Positions 40,257-46,892 of a stretch of DNA of 63,702 nucleotides are shown in pieces. Source of the DNA: a virus; IMG/VR virus record IMGVR_UViG_3300046500_000126, positions 1-63,702 of that record; one strand, written 5' to 3'. The first letter of the stretch is position 1, and the number at the start of each line of letters is the position of its first letter. The notes beneath the pieces are model-generated. The model was not told the origin of the DNA, searched no databases, and saw nothing but the letters and a program-made list of their open reading frames with translations. The position numbers were made by a program, and so were the translations under genes.

Positions 40257-40937
40257 TCAGAACTGCATCGCTCTAACGCGCGACGTCCCTCGGATCTTGT
40301 TGGCCTCGCTCTTGAGCATGCGATAGGCCATATCCGCTGCCCCATTGCTCCCGGGAACCGGGCTCATCCGTGCCATCATCTTCTCGTCGCGCGTTACTTG
40401 CGCCGCAATCTCGAACTTTGCACGAGAACGAATCAGCATTTCTGCCTCATTCATCCAGACGTTCGACGTATCGGCTCCATCGGTTGGACCCGGGAATTGC
40501 AAATAGCCGCCGATCGTCAGCTGATAAACCTGCGCCGGCGGGTTCGGATAGATGATGATGGACTGGCCGTCCCATGCCCACGTCTGCGGCGGGCCGGCTT
40601 CCTGCCCGGTCTGAAGCGCGAGATAGACGTTTTCAGGCGTCTCCCGCAGCATCTTCTCGACCGTGGTTCCGAGGATATAATTAATATAATCGATATCATA
40701 GAGCAGCGGGATACGCGCGTCGTCTGCAACGTCGTAATAGAACTTCCCTTGCTGAGTATTCAGAGTGAACGGCGTCCGAGGGGTTAGCTCGTTGAATCTA
40801 AATCGTTCTTTGGTGTAAATCTCGATTGCGTTCGTAATATACCTTAATATGGTCCCGTTCGCGGCCAGATCAGACCGCGCGCCGAGTTCATAGGTGATCG
40901 CCGTCACCATTGCATCGCGTGAATTGCCGGTTGCCAT
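40257..40937 (-). CDS. Head-tail connector / adaptor protein (226 aa)
   Basis: Helical with MVTAITYELGARSD, RYITNAIEIYTKERFRFNEL and a central beta part (AWDGQSIIIYPNPPAQVYQL). This matches P22 gp4-like phage adaptor proteins that sit below the portal. Gene order capsid, two small proteins, connector, stopper supports it. Confidence 0.7.
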   Translation of the reverse strand: MATGNSRDAMVTAITYELGARSDLAANGTILRYITNAIEIYTKERFRFNELTPRTPFTLNTQQGKFYYDVADDARIPLLYDIDYINYILGTTVEKMLRETPENVYLALQTGQEAGPPQTWAWDGQSIIIYPNPPAQVYQLTIGGYLQFPGPTDGADTSNVWMNEAEMLIRSRAKFEIAAQVTRDEKMMARMSPVPGSNGAADMAYRMLKSEANKIRGTSRVRAMQF

Positions 40938-40964
40938 AGGGCGTCATGCTCCCACCGGCCCGGG

Positions 40965-41438
40965 TCAGAACGTGCCGTTGATCGATTGCCAGTTTGCCGC
41001 AGCAACGCAGGTGAAAATCTTGGCGTTCAGATTGACTACCGAGATCGCGGTATTCGCGGAGAGCAGGTTGATCGCATCGCCAGTGTTCGGGAACACGTTC
41101 AGCGCGTCCGTGGTGTCGGCATTGATAACCCACACCTGGGCGCCGATTCCCAGCGTTGCACCATTCGGCGAACTGTTGGCACCGCAGAAAGGCAGTTTCA
41201 CGCTGTCGGCCGCCGTCGCCACCACCGTCACACGGTTATAGGCCGAGTTCAGCAGTACCGCGCTGGTCTGGCCACCGCCTGCAAAGGCCGTGATCGCATT
41301 CGTCACGGAAATCTGGGTGAAACCAACCGAATCAACAGAGTTCGTGCTGAGCGTCGTGGTCCCGGTAATATTCACCGCATACGCGGCTCCGAGGAAGCTG
41401 GCCACCGCCAGAAAGGAGAGCAAAAGGCGCTTGAGCAT
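40965..41438 (-). CDS. Signal-peptide protein between connector and capsid genes (157 aa)
   Basis: GAGGTTGTGACC precedes ATG 41438. Signal peptide MLKRLLLSFLAVASFLGAAY. The mature part is beta-rich (ITGTTTLSTNSVDSVGFTQI; RVTVVATAADSVKLPF) like virion decoration proteins, with two Cys. An exported protein in the heart of the head module is unexpected. Confidence 0.65.
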   Translation of the reverse strand: MLKRLLLSFLAVASFLGAAYAVNITGTTTLSTNSVDSVGFTQISVTNAITAFAGGGQTSAVLLNSAYNRVTVVATAADSVKLPFCGANSSPNGATLGIGAQVWVINADTTDALNVFPNTGDAINLLSANTAISVVNLNAKIFTCVAAANWQSINGTF

Positions 41439-41473
41439 GGTCACAACCTCGTTGTGGATTGAAACGAGCGGAA

Positions 41474-41489
41474 GGGCCCCGAAGGGCCC
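41474..41489 (-). terminator. UUCG tetraloop hairpin
   Basis: On the minus strand GGGCCC-TTCG-GGGCCC: a 6-bp G+C stem closed by the very stable UUCG loop, between two signal-peptide genes. There is no T run after it, so it may be a weak terminator or an mRNA-stabilising end. On the plus strand the same bases read as two tandem GAAGGGCCCC. Confidence 0.5.
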
Positions 41490-41498
41490 CGCCGAATA

Positions 41499-41873
41499 TC
41501 AGAGACCCATGCAGATGTATTTCAGGACGTTGTTACTCGTCGACGTCTGCGTGGTGGTGATGGCCGTGGCCGAAGTCACGTAAGACTGCGAAGCCAGCGG
41601 CGTTGCGATCCAAGTCACCACGCAATGCGGCGCCGAACTCTTGGCCCCATTGAAGGTGATCACGCAACCGGTTGCCGTGGTTCCCATCGTGACCGTGCCA
41701 GCCATATCGTTGCCGACAATGGCCGGGGTGGTGCCGCAGGAAGTAAGCACCGGCGCCGTGGTGGAGCCGATGCCGATTCCATCAATGTTGGACTGGTAGA
41801 TCGCAAACGACAGCCCCGCCGACATGGCGAGCGCCACGGCAGCCGAGGCCAGTTTCGTCCAGAAGTTCTTCAT
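41499..41873 (-). CDS. Signal-peptide protein downstream of the capsid genes (124 aa)
   Basis: Signal peptide KLASAAVALAMSAGLSFAI. The mature part is beta-rich with four Cys (LTSCGTTPA; ATGCVITFNG; HCVVTWIA; KYICMGL), a C-terminal segment reminiscent of Ig-like or fibre-knob strands. It lies between the decoration-like gene and the UUCG hairpin. Unknown family. Confidence 0.65.
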   Translation of the reverse strand: MKNFWTKLASAAVALAMSAGLSFAIYQSNIDGIGIGSTTAPVLTSCGTTPAIVGNDMAGTVTMGTTATGCVITFNGAKSSAPHCVVTWIATPLASQSYVTSATAITTTQTSTSNNVLKYICMGL

Positions 41874-41924
41874 ATCCGAGTTCCCTTATCTAAAAGCGAC
41901 GATAGCGATAGAGCAGGACGGCCG

Positions 41925-42344
41925 TTAGGTCGTCCAGCCGCCTTCGAACTCGATCACGATGATGGCCTGGCCGGTCGTGGCCGCCGTACCCGATTGGGTA
42001 TACATGGCGTAGGGCAGAACATCGCCCGCCGCCGTCAGGGCCCGCCCGAGCGCGCGCGTCACGTCATAGACGCCCGCAACCGCCTCGTTCACGTCCGCCG
42101 CTGCGACGATGTTATTGTACGTCGCGCCGACCGTGCCGACCGTCAGAACGTTGGTCGTCACCGCGTTGAACACCGCCACGATCTCGACCAGCACCCGCAG
42201 GATGAAAGCATTCTGCGGCAGCGGATTGTCGAACGGGATGCCAGTTCCCACGCCCGGATCATTGAAGTTGACGGTCTTTTTCAGCGTGTTGGCGACTTGA
42301 CGCGGGTCTTGCCGCGCATTGGTTCCCAGAACACCGGTAGTCAT
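41925..42344 (-). CDS. Capsid-associated decoration-like protein (139 aa)
   Basis: Beta-rich with FILRVLVEIVAVFNAVTTNV and a C-terminal strand (GQAIIVIEFEGGWTT). Directly follows the capsid gene, the usual site of a head decoration or cement protein. Not recognised by sequence. Confidence 0.65.
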   Translation of the reverse strand: MTTGVLGTNARQDPRQVANTLKKTVNFNDPGVGTGIPFDNPLPQNAFILRVLVEIVAVFNAVTTNVLTVGTVGATYNNIVAAADVNEAVAGVYDVTRALGRALTAAGDVLPYAMYTQSGTAATTGQAIIVIEFEGGWTT

Positions 42345-42371
42345 ATCGGATTCTCCTCTGTGCTCTGAGCG

Positions 42372-43487
42372 TTAGAACGTGGAGGCTGCGGCGTAGGTCG
42401 AAACGACCACCGTGCCGTAGTCCACCGAGTTGTAACGGGTCTTTTTCAGACCGTGGATGGTGAGGGCGGAGATTTCGAGCCGGCGCTTGTGGTCGAAAAG
42501 CTCCTCGTTCCAGGTCAGCTTGGTCGGGCCGTTGTCCTGGCCGAAACCCATCATCGCCGCCTGCGCACCGAGCAGAACCGCCCGCTTGACAGTCGCAACG
42601 TCCGCGCCAGCCGCCGATACGCCGTTCGTGACGTCGAAGGCCTGGCGGAGGATCACGCCGTTATAGATGCCGATGGCGCCCGAGAAGATCGGATTTCCGG
42701 TCTGCTTGAGGCCCATATAGGCCATCTTCTGCAGATCCTGCCACTGCCCCGTCGAGGTATTCCGGCGCATCGCCGTCACCTGATAGGGGTGGAGGTACAT
42801 GCAGAACATATCCTCGAGCGTGTTGTTGAAGTCGGAACGCCCGCCTTCACGCATCGAGGTGCCCTTGTACTGGATCGGGCGAATCATCGGCGAGGCCGTG
42901 ATGGCCAGTTCCTTCGCGGCGTCGATCAAACCCAGCGTGAACGTGTCCGCCGAGGTCAGAAGGTCGTCGGAGGCGCGTCCGGACTGCCGAATGACGCGCG
43001 TGGCCGACGGCGCCGTGACGGCGTTGAGGCCGGTATAGCGCACGTCAGTCTGCGGCGTATATCCGCACACCTGATTAAAGAACTCGACCGAGTAGCGCTT
43101 CGCGTACCAGTCGCGCAGCCGGCCCTTGGCCGTATCGCGCAGATCCCACGGAATACGCTGCTGATCGATCGTGCGGCGCGACTTGACGCCTACCACGCCC
43201 ATAAGCTCGTTGATCACAAGCGCATCGGAATAGGTGGTCAGAGCCTCGCCATTGCCTTCCGCGAGTTGGTTTTCGGTGAAACCCGCCTGCGCCAGCTGCA
43301 TGACGATGGCATAAGTGATCTGATCACCCGGGCCCTTCGACAGCGCGTTCTGCAGGTGGATGACGGAATTCTCGTCGGAGCCGATCAAAGGACGGATAGC
43401 GGTATACTTGAGCGCTTCCGTTTCGAGGACTCGCGCCCAGAGTTTTACCGCAAGGGCGTCATTTTGCGGGAAATTGGTAGTGGACAT
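42372..43487 (-). CDS. Major capsid protein, N4-gp56 family
   Basis: 371 residues with the pattern of the N4-gp56 major capsid family: LWARVLETEALKYTAIRPLI near the N terminus, GDQITYAIVMQLAQAG, a central DMFCMYLHPYQVTAMRRNTS and a C-terminal VSTYAAASTF. It would form the HK97-fold shell. The gene has its own promoter (43668-43696) and an untranslated leader of about 170 bases. This suggests separate, strong expression. Confidence 0.9.
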   Translation of the reverse strand: MSTTNFPQNDALAVKLWARVLETEALKYTAIRPLIGSDENSVIHLQNALSKGPGDQITYAIVMQLAQAGFTENQLAEGNGEALTTYSDALVINELMGVVGVKSRRTIDQQRIPWDLRDTAKGRLRDWYAKRYSVEFFNQVCGYTPQTDVRYTGLNAVTAPSATRVIRQSGRASDDLLTSADTFTLGLIDAAKELAITASPMIRPIQYKGTSMREGGRSDFNNTLEDMFCMYLHPYQVTAMRRNTSTGQWQDLQKMAYMGLKQTGNPIFSGAIGIYNGVILRQAFDVTNGVSAAGADVATVKRAVLLGAQAAMMGFGQDNGPTKLTWNEELFDHKRRLEISALTIHGLKKTRYNSVDYGTVVVSTYAAASTF

Positions 43488-43667
43488 GCTGCACCCTGCG
43501 AAGGGCCGCGCAAGGCGGCCGGTTCAAAGAATTTGCGGGGAGCGCCATATTATTTAAACGTCGCCGGAGCAGAGAATGCGACGCGGCTCAGAGAGCCCGA
43601 GACTATTAGCGGAAAGCCTCGACAACCGAATGAGATTTTTAAGCCGCCCATCTCCGAGGCCAAGTTC

Positions 43668-43696
43668 CTAATATCAGTGAAATATTATTCCGTCAA
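43668..43696 (-). promoter_or_regulatory. Leftward promoter for the capsid gene
   Basis: TTGACG (43691-43696), a 17-base spacer and TATTAG (43668-43673) on the minus strand. It lies just after a terminator, so capsid transcription can be set independently of upstream genes. The 170 bases to the start codon contain a GGCCGCC/GGCC hairpin and no gene. Confidence 0.6.
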
Positions 43697-43702
43697 CACA
43701 AT

Positions 43703-43730
43703 GAAAAAACCGCCCCATCGCTGGAGCGGT
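43703..43730 (-). terminator. Rho-independent terminator upstream of capsid promoter
   Basis: Minus strand: ACCGCTCC, a 6-base loop and GGGGCGGT (one G-U pair), followed by TTTTTT. It ends the portal-scaffold-Acb2 transcript. Confidence 0.75.
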
Positions 43731-43780
43731 GAAGTCTTTGGGAGTTGTGGCTAAGAGCGATCTTTATGCGCCCCGAATCG

Positions 43781-44029
43781 TTAGGACGTCAATTCCTTCA
43801 CGATCCACATGACAGACTGCTCGAGCGAAGTGACAGCCAGCGAATTATATCGGCCGGGCTTCACCTGTTTGTAAAGCTCCTCCATCTCAGCGGCCTTGTT
43901 TTTCAGTGCATCATGCAGCGCTTTCTCGTCATCGGTCAGTGCGCGATATTTCGGCCGAAACCGGCTCACCGGCTCATCGACCTTATCCGACTGCCGACCG
44001 TCCGGCTTCCCCTCGAATACGTTCGTCAT
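43781..44029 (-). CDS. acb2: Acb2-family anti-CBASS cyclic-nucleotide sponge
   Basis: 82 residues. The second half reads YRALTDDEKALHDALKNKAA, EELYKQV, then RYNSLAVTSLEQSVMWIVKE, matching the helical hairpin of the Acb2/Tad1 domain (pattern R..SLA.T.LE...MW..K). Known members form hexamers that bind and hide the cyclic di- and trinucleotides made by CBASS, and so block the host defence. AGGAGACGCATCA precedes ATG 44029; upstream in-frame codons lie in the exonuclease gene. It lies last in the scaffold transcript, just before a terminator. Confidence 0.75.
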   Translation of the reverse strand: MTNVFEGKPDGRQSDKVDEPVSRFRPKYRALTDDEKALHDALKNKAAEMEELYKQVKPGRYNSLAVTSLEQSVMWIVKELTS

Positions 44030-44066
44030 TGATGCGTCTCCTGAATGCCGGATACCGCCGGCGCGG

Positions 44067-44570
44067 TTAGGTGATTCCCCAAGATCGCAGCCGCTCGCGT
44101 TCCGCGTTTGGAATATCCCGCAACTTATGCCGCAGCGCTCGCGCATCCCACAGCGCATTGTGCTGCACCGCGCCCGGTAGATCGGTCGGATAGGCATCGA
44201 CGCGAGAAACTACGAATTGGATGTCAAAATCTCCCTTCCCACGATCGGTCGGGATATTGATCATCTCCCCGGGCCCAGTGATCAGACATTCGCAGAAATA
44301 CCGGATATCGTCTGGCCAATCCGCAATAATGGTGGGAAGCGGATCGCCGCGCAGGAATGTCTCGATCATGCCGCCCCACGAAGCCAGCCGAACCATATGC
44401 GGTGCCGCGCCTCGGCATTCGACAACCGGAATCACATGAGCCTCGACCCACGGGAGACAATCGTTGTGCGGCCAAGCCAGATATAACTCTGGCCCGTCAT
44501 CCCTGACGAGCGCCATGCTGATCAAGCCGCCTTGATAGCCGTTGAACTCACAATCGAGATAATACCTCAT
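44067..44570 (-). CDS. DEDDh-type 3'-5' exonuclease (Rv2179c-like)
   Basis: Catalytic residues are visible: LDCEFNG (Asp 6, Glu 8), ADWPDDIRYF (Asp 84) and QHNALWDAR (His 137, Asp 142). Short members of this RNase T-like family include Rv2179c-type exoribonucleases and phage exonucleases. It overlaps the scaffold gene stop by four bases. The substrate, RNA or DNA, cannot be told. Confidence 0.75.
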   Translation of the reverse strand: MRYYLDCEFNGYQGGLISMALVRDDGPELYLAWPHNDCLPWVEAHVIPVVECRGAAPHMVRLASWGGMIETFLRGDPLPTIIADWPDDIRYFCECLITGPGEMINIPTDRGKGDFDIQFVVSRVDAYPTDLPGAVQHNALWDARALRHKLRDIPNAERERLRSWGIT

Positions 44571-45904
44571 TGGCCCGGCCCCTTGCCCATCAGCTTATCC
44601 AGCCGGCCCTTGGGCATCGTCGCCACCAACTGCTCGAACTCATCGTCATCCATCGCGACAAGCCGCTCAGGCGTCAGATCGCCGCCAGGCGAGCCGCCGG
44701 CGTCCGACAGCGACCGGGAGGCCGCAGCGTTCTGCCTAATCTGCTCTAGCTGGTCGCTCACAGTACCCTGCGGAGCGGCATCGACGCGCGCCGGAGCCGC
44801 AGTACCATTGCCCGGCTTGGCAGGCACCCGAGCCGCAGGAACCTCCTCAGCGGCCGCCGCAGCCGCCTTGGGCACGAAGCCGCGGGCCCGAGCCAAGTTC
44901 GCAACTACCTTGGCCGGCGACTTGCCCGCCTTCATGGCGCCGCGCGCGACCATGATCTGCTCGTTATAGAACGCCTGCTTGATATTCTGGGATAGCGCAG
45001 CCTGCTCTTGGCCCGTGAGCGTCGCCACCTGCGCGGTATCCGTAATATCGATATCCGCATAAATAAACCCGAGTTCCCGATATCGGGTCTCCCGCAGATG
45101 TACGAAAGCGTCCGCAAATGCCGGATCAGCCGCCGCCTCGCGCTCAAGATCAGCCGAGAACGTGCCATAAACCTGCTGCTCCTCCCGCTCCGCCGCCGTT
45201 ACCTGCTGCTCTTGCTGGCGGCCGGTCCGCATCTCGTTGACGGTATTTTCCAACTTTCGATTGCGCCATTCCAGATGGCCGAGCGGGTCCGAATCCTTGT
45301 CCGGCTCCGGATCCTTGTCCTCAGTCTCCGCCGCAGCCGCCGGCTGCTTGGTATTGATCGCCTCGAGCAATAGCCGTGTGCGCTCATTGAGCTTTATCCG
45401 CTCCTCGCGCTCTTTGACGGTTTCCTTGGTCTGGCCATCAAGCTTGGCCGCGAAGTCGTCCCGCTCTTTCTGCGCCTTGGCGAGCTCGCGCTGATATTTC
45501 CCGTAGCTTACGGTTTTTGGCGCCGGCCGCTTATCGGCACCCTCAGCCGGCGGAGTTTCCCGATCCCCAGCCCCAGCATCAGCAACGGCAGCAGGATCGC
45601 CATCGCCATCAGATACGCCATCTGCATCCGGATCGGCATCGTCGTCTCCTCCCTCACCCGCGCCATCGCCGGCCTGGTCTACATTGCCTTGGTCGCCAGC
45701 GGTCTTGCCGCCGTTCATCGCCGCGAATTGCGCTTGCTCCTCAGCGGTTAGCCCGTCGATCGCGTCGCCGTCACCATCCTCGCCGCCGCCCTCGTCGACG
45801 CGTTCTGCAAAGTTCGGGATGGTAGACGCCGCTTCCGGCTTTGGCGCAAATGCCGCCATTGCGGCCACAGACGCACGGGACATAAGCCTGTCTCGGATAT
45901 TCAT
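44567..45904 (-). CDS. Scaffolding protein
   Basis: 445 residues: a very acidic disordered first third (GDGDAIDGLTAEEQ; DDDADPDADGVSDGDGDPAA), a central coiled coil (AKAQKERDDFAAKLD) and a basic helical C terminus (PKGRLDKLMGKGPG). Composition, length and place between portal and capsid are those of podovirus scaffolds that shape the prohead and leave or are lost. Confidence 0.75.
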   Translation of the reverse strand: MNIRDRLMSRASVAAMAAFAPKPEAASTIPNFAERVDEGGGEDGDGDAIDGLTAEEQAQFAAMNGGKTAGDQGNVDQAGDGAGEGGDDDADPDADGVSDGDGDPAAVADAGAGDRETPPAEGADKRPAPKTVSYGKYQRELAKAQKERDDFAAKLDGQTKETVKEREERIKLNERTRLLLEAINTKQPAAAAETEDKDPEPDKDSDPLGHLEWRNRKLENTVNEMRTGRQQEQQVTAAEREEQQVYGTFSADLEREAAADPAFADAFVHLRETRYRELGFIYADIDITDTAQVATLTGQEQAALSQNIKQAFYNEQIMVARGAMKAGKSPAKVVANLARARGFVPKAAAAAAEEVPAARVPAKPGNGTAAPARVDAAPQGTVSDQLEQIRQNAAASRSLSDAGGSPGGDLTPERLVAMDDDEFEQLVATMPKGRLDKLMGKGPGQ

Positions 45905-46056
45905 GATGCTTTCCTTTGATGCTTTATCAGTAATACCTTATTGCCCAATCTTAGCGCGGCCTCCGAATACATCATGGATAAATCGTATTCTTTGCGATCT
46001 ATCGCATCATAAGCCAACTTGATCAGGCTATTCCTAACTTGCTCGTCGGTTGCCAT
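45901..46056 (-). CDS. Small helical protein (51 aa)
   Basis: AAGGTCGCGAC precedes ATG 46056. All helical (QVRNSLIKLAYDAIDRKEYD). Overlaps the scaffold start by ATGA and the 3' end of the next gene upstream by 23 bases. Confidence 0.6.
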   Translation of the reverse strand: MATDEQVRNSLIKLAYDAIDRKEYDLSMMYSEAALRLGNKVLLIKHQRKAS

Positions 46057-46417
46057 GTCGCGACCTTATCCAAACCCCGATCTTGGCCCACGTCGCCGCG
46101 TCGATCGGGCCCGACACCAGCGAAACACCATTATCGAAGTCACGCAGCGCCACTTCTCCCAGCGGCGGCCGCTCATTGGATGAGTAAATCAGCAGTTCCC
46201 ACGGCTTGAAGCAAATGCGCGCCTGCTCAATATGCCGGCCCATGCCCACCCGCGCTTCCATCTGCTTGCGACGTTCCCGATAATCAACATTCGGGGGAAT
46301 ACCTGGCCGCTCCTCCGGCGGGGCAATCTTTACATCGCCCCACGTATACAGCCCGACGAGATCGGACAGGAAAAAGTCCTGCGCATGCCGTAGCAGCGCG
46401 GAGTCGGAGCGGATCAT
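46034..46417 (-). CDS. Hypothetical protein of the head module (127 aa)
   Basis: Mixed composition with LSDLVGLYTWGDVKIAPPEE, a helical YRERRKQMEARVGMG and a beta end. No family recognised. Overlaps the upstream gene by four bases. Confidence 0.6.
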   Translation of the reverse strand: MIRSDSALLRHAQDFFLSDLVGLYTWGDVKIAPPEERPGIPPNVDYRERRKQMEARVGMGRHIEQARICFKPWELLIYSSNERPPLGEVALRDFDNGVSLVSGPIDAATWAKIGVWIRSRHGNRRAS

Positions 46418-46668
46418 TTATTATCGGCTTTCAGCTTGGCCACATGCTCCTGCACCTCAGTATAATCCGGCGCGCGCAGCCCCATGTTGGCCATAGCATC
46501 CTTGAAGGCCAGATGATCCATGCTGGACGGCGAGAACTTCACGCCGCGCGCGCGGAATACACCGATCCCAACATGCTCAGTTTTCATCTTGACCTTGCAG
46601 ACCACTACATCGGGCCAGCCGTCCCGGAGATACATGACGCTATCGACGCCTTCGGGCAGTTCGCTCAT
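46414..46668 (-). CDS. Hypothetical protein of the head module (84 aa)
   Basis: ATG 46668 overlaps the preceding stop (ATGA). Beta N-terminal half (VVVCKVKMKTEHVGIGVFRA) and helical C-terminal half (DYTEVQEHVAKLKADNK). A longer in-frame version would lie inside the neighbour. Confidence 0.6.
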   Translation of the reverse strand: MSELPEGVDSVMYLRDGWPDVVVCKVKMKTEHVGIGVFRARGVKFSPSSMDHLAFKDAMANMGLRAPDYTEVQEHVAKLKADNK

Positions 46669-46892
46669 GTGACCATGCACCAATATTTGCAGTTCGGAGC
46701 GTGAAGCACCGTGCCATAGCAACAGCGCAGCACTGGCGCGACCGGATAGGTCGACGGCGCACGAACAGGCCCGACGATGGTACGGAACAGTTCCTCATCA
46801 ATCCGTTTAGCCATGGCTGCGATAACCTCTGGCGGCACATTAGGCAAATCGTCCGGCCAAATTATCTCGGTTCGAAACGAATAATCCGTCAT
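46665..46892 (-). CDS. Hypothetical protein next to portal (75 aa)
   Basis: ATGA overlap with the portal stop. Helical middle (VIAAMAKRIDEELFRTIVG) and a C-terminal segment with four Cys (VLRCCYGTVLHAPNCKYWCM). Unknown. Confidence 0.6.
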   Translation of the reverse strand: MTDYSFRTEIIWPDDLPNVPPEVIAAMAKRIDEELFRTIVGPVRAPSTYPVAPVLRCCYGTVLHAPNCKYWCMVT

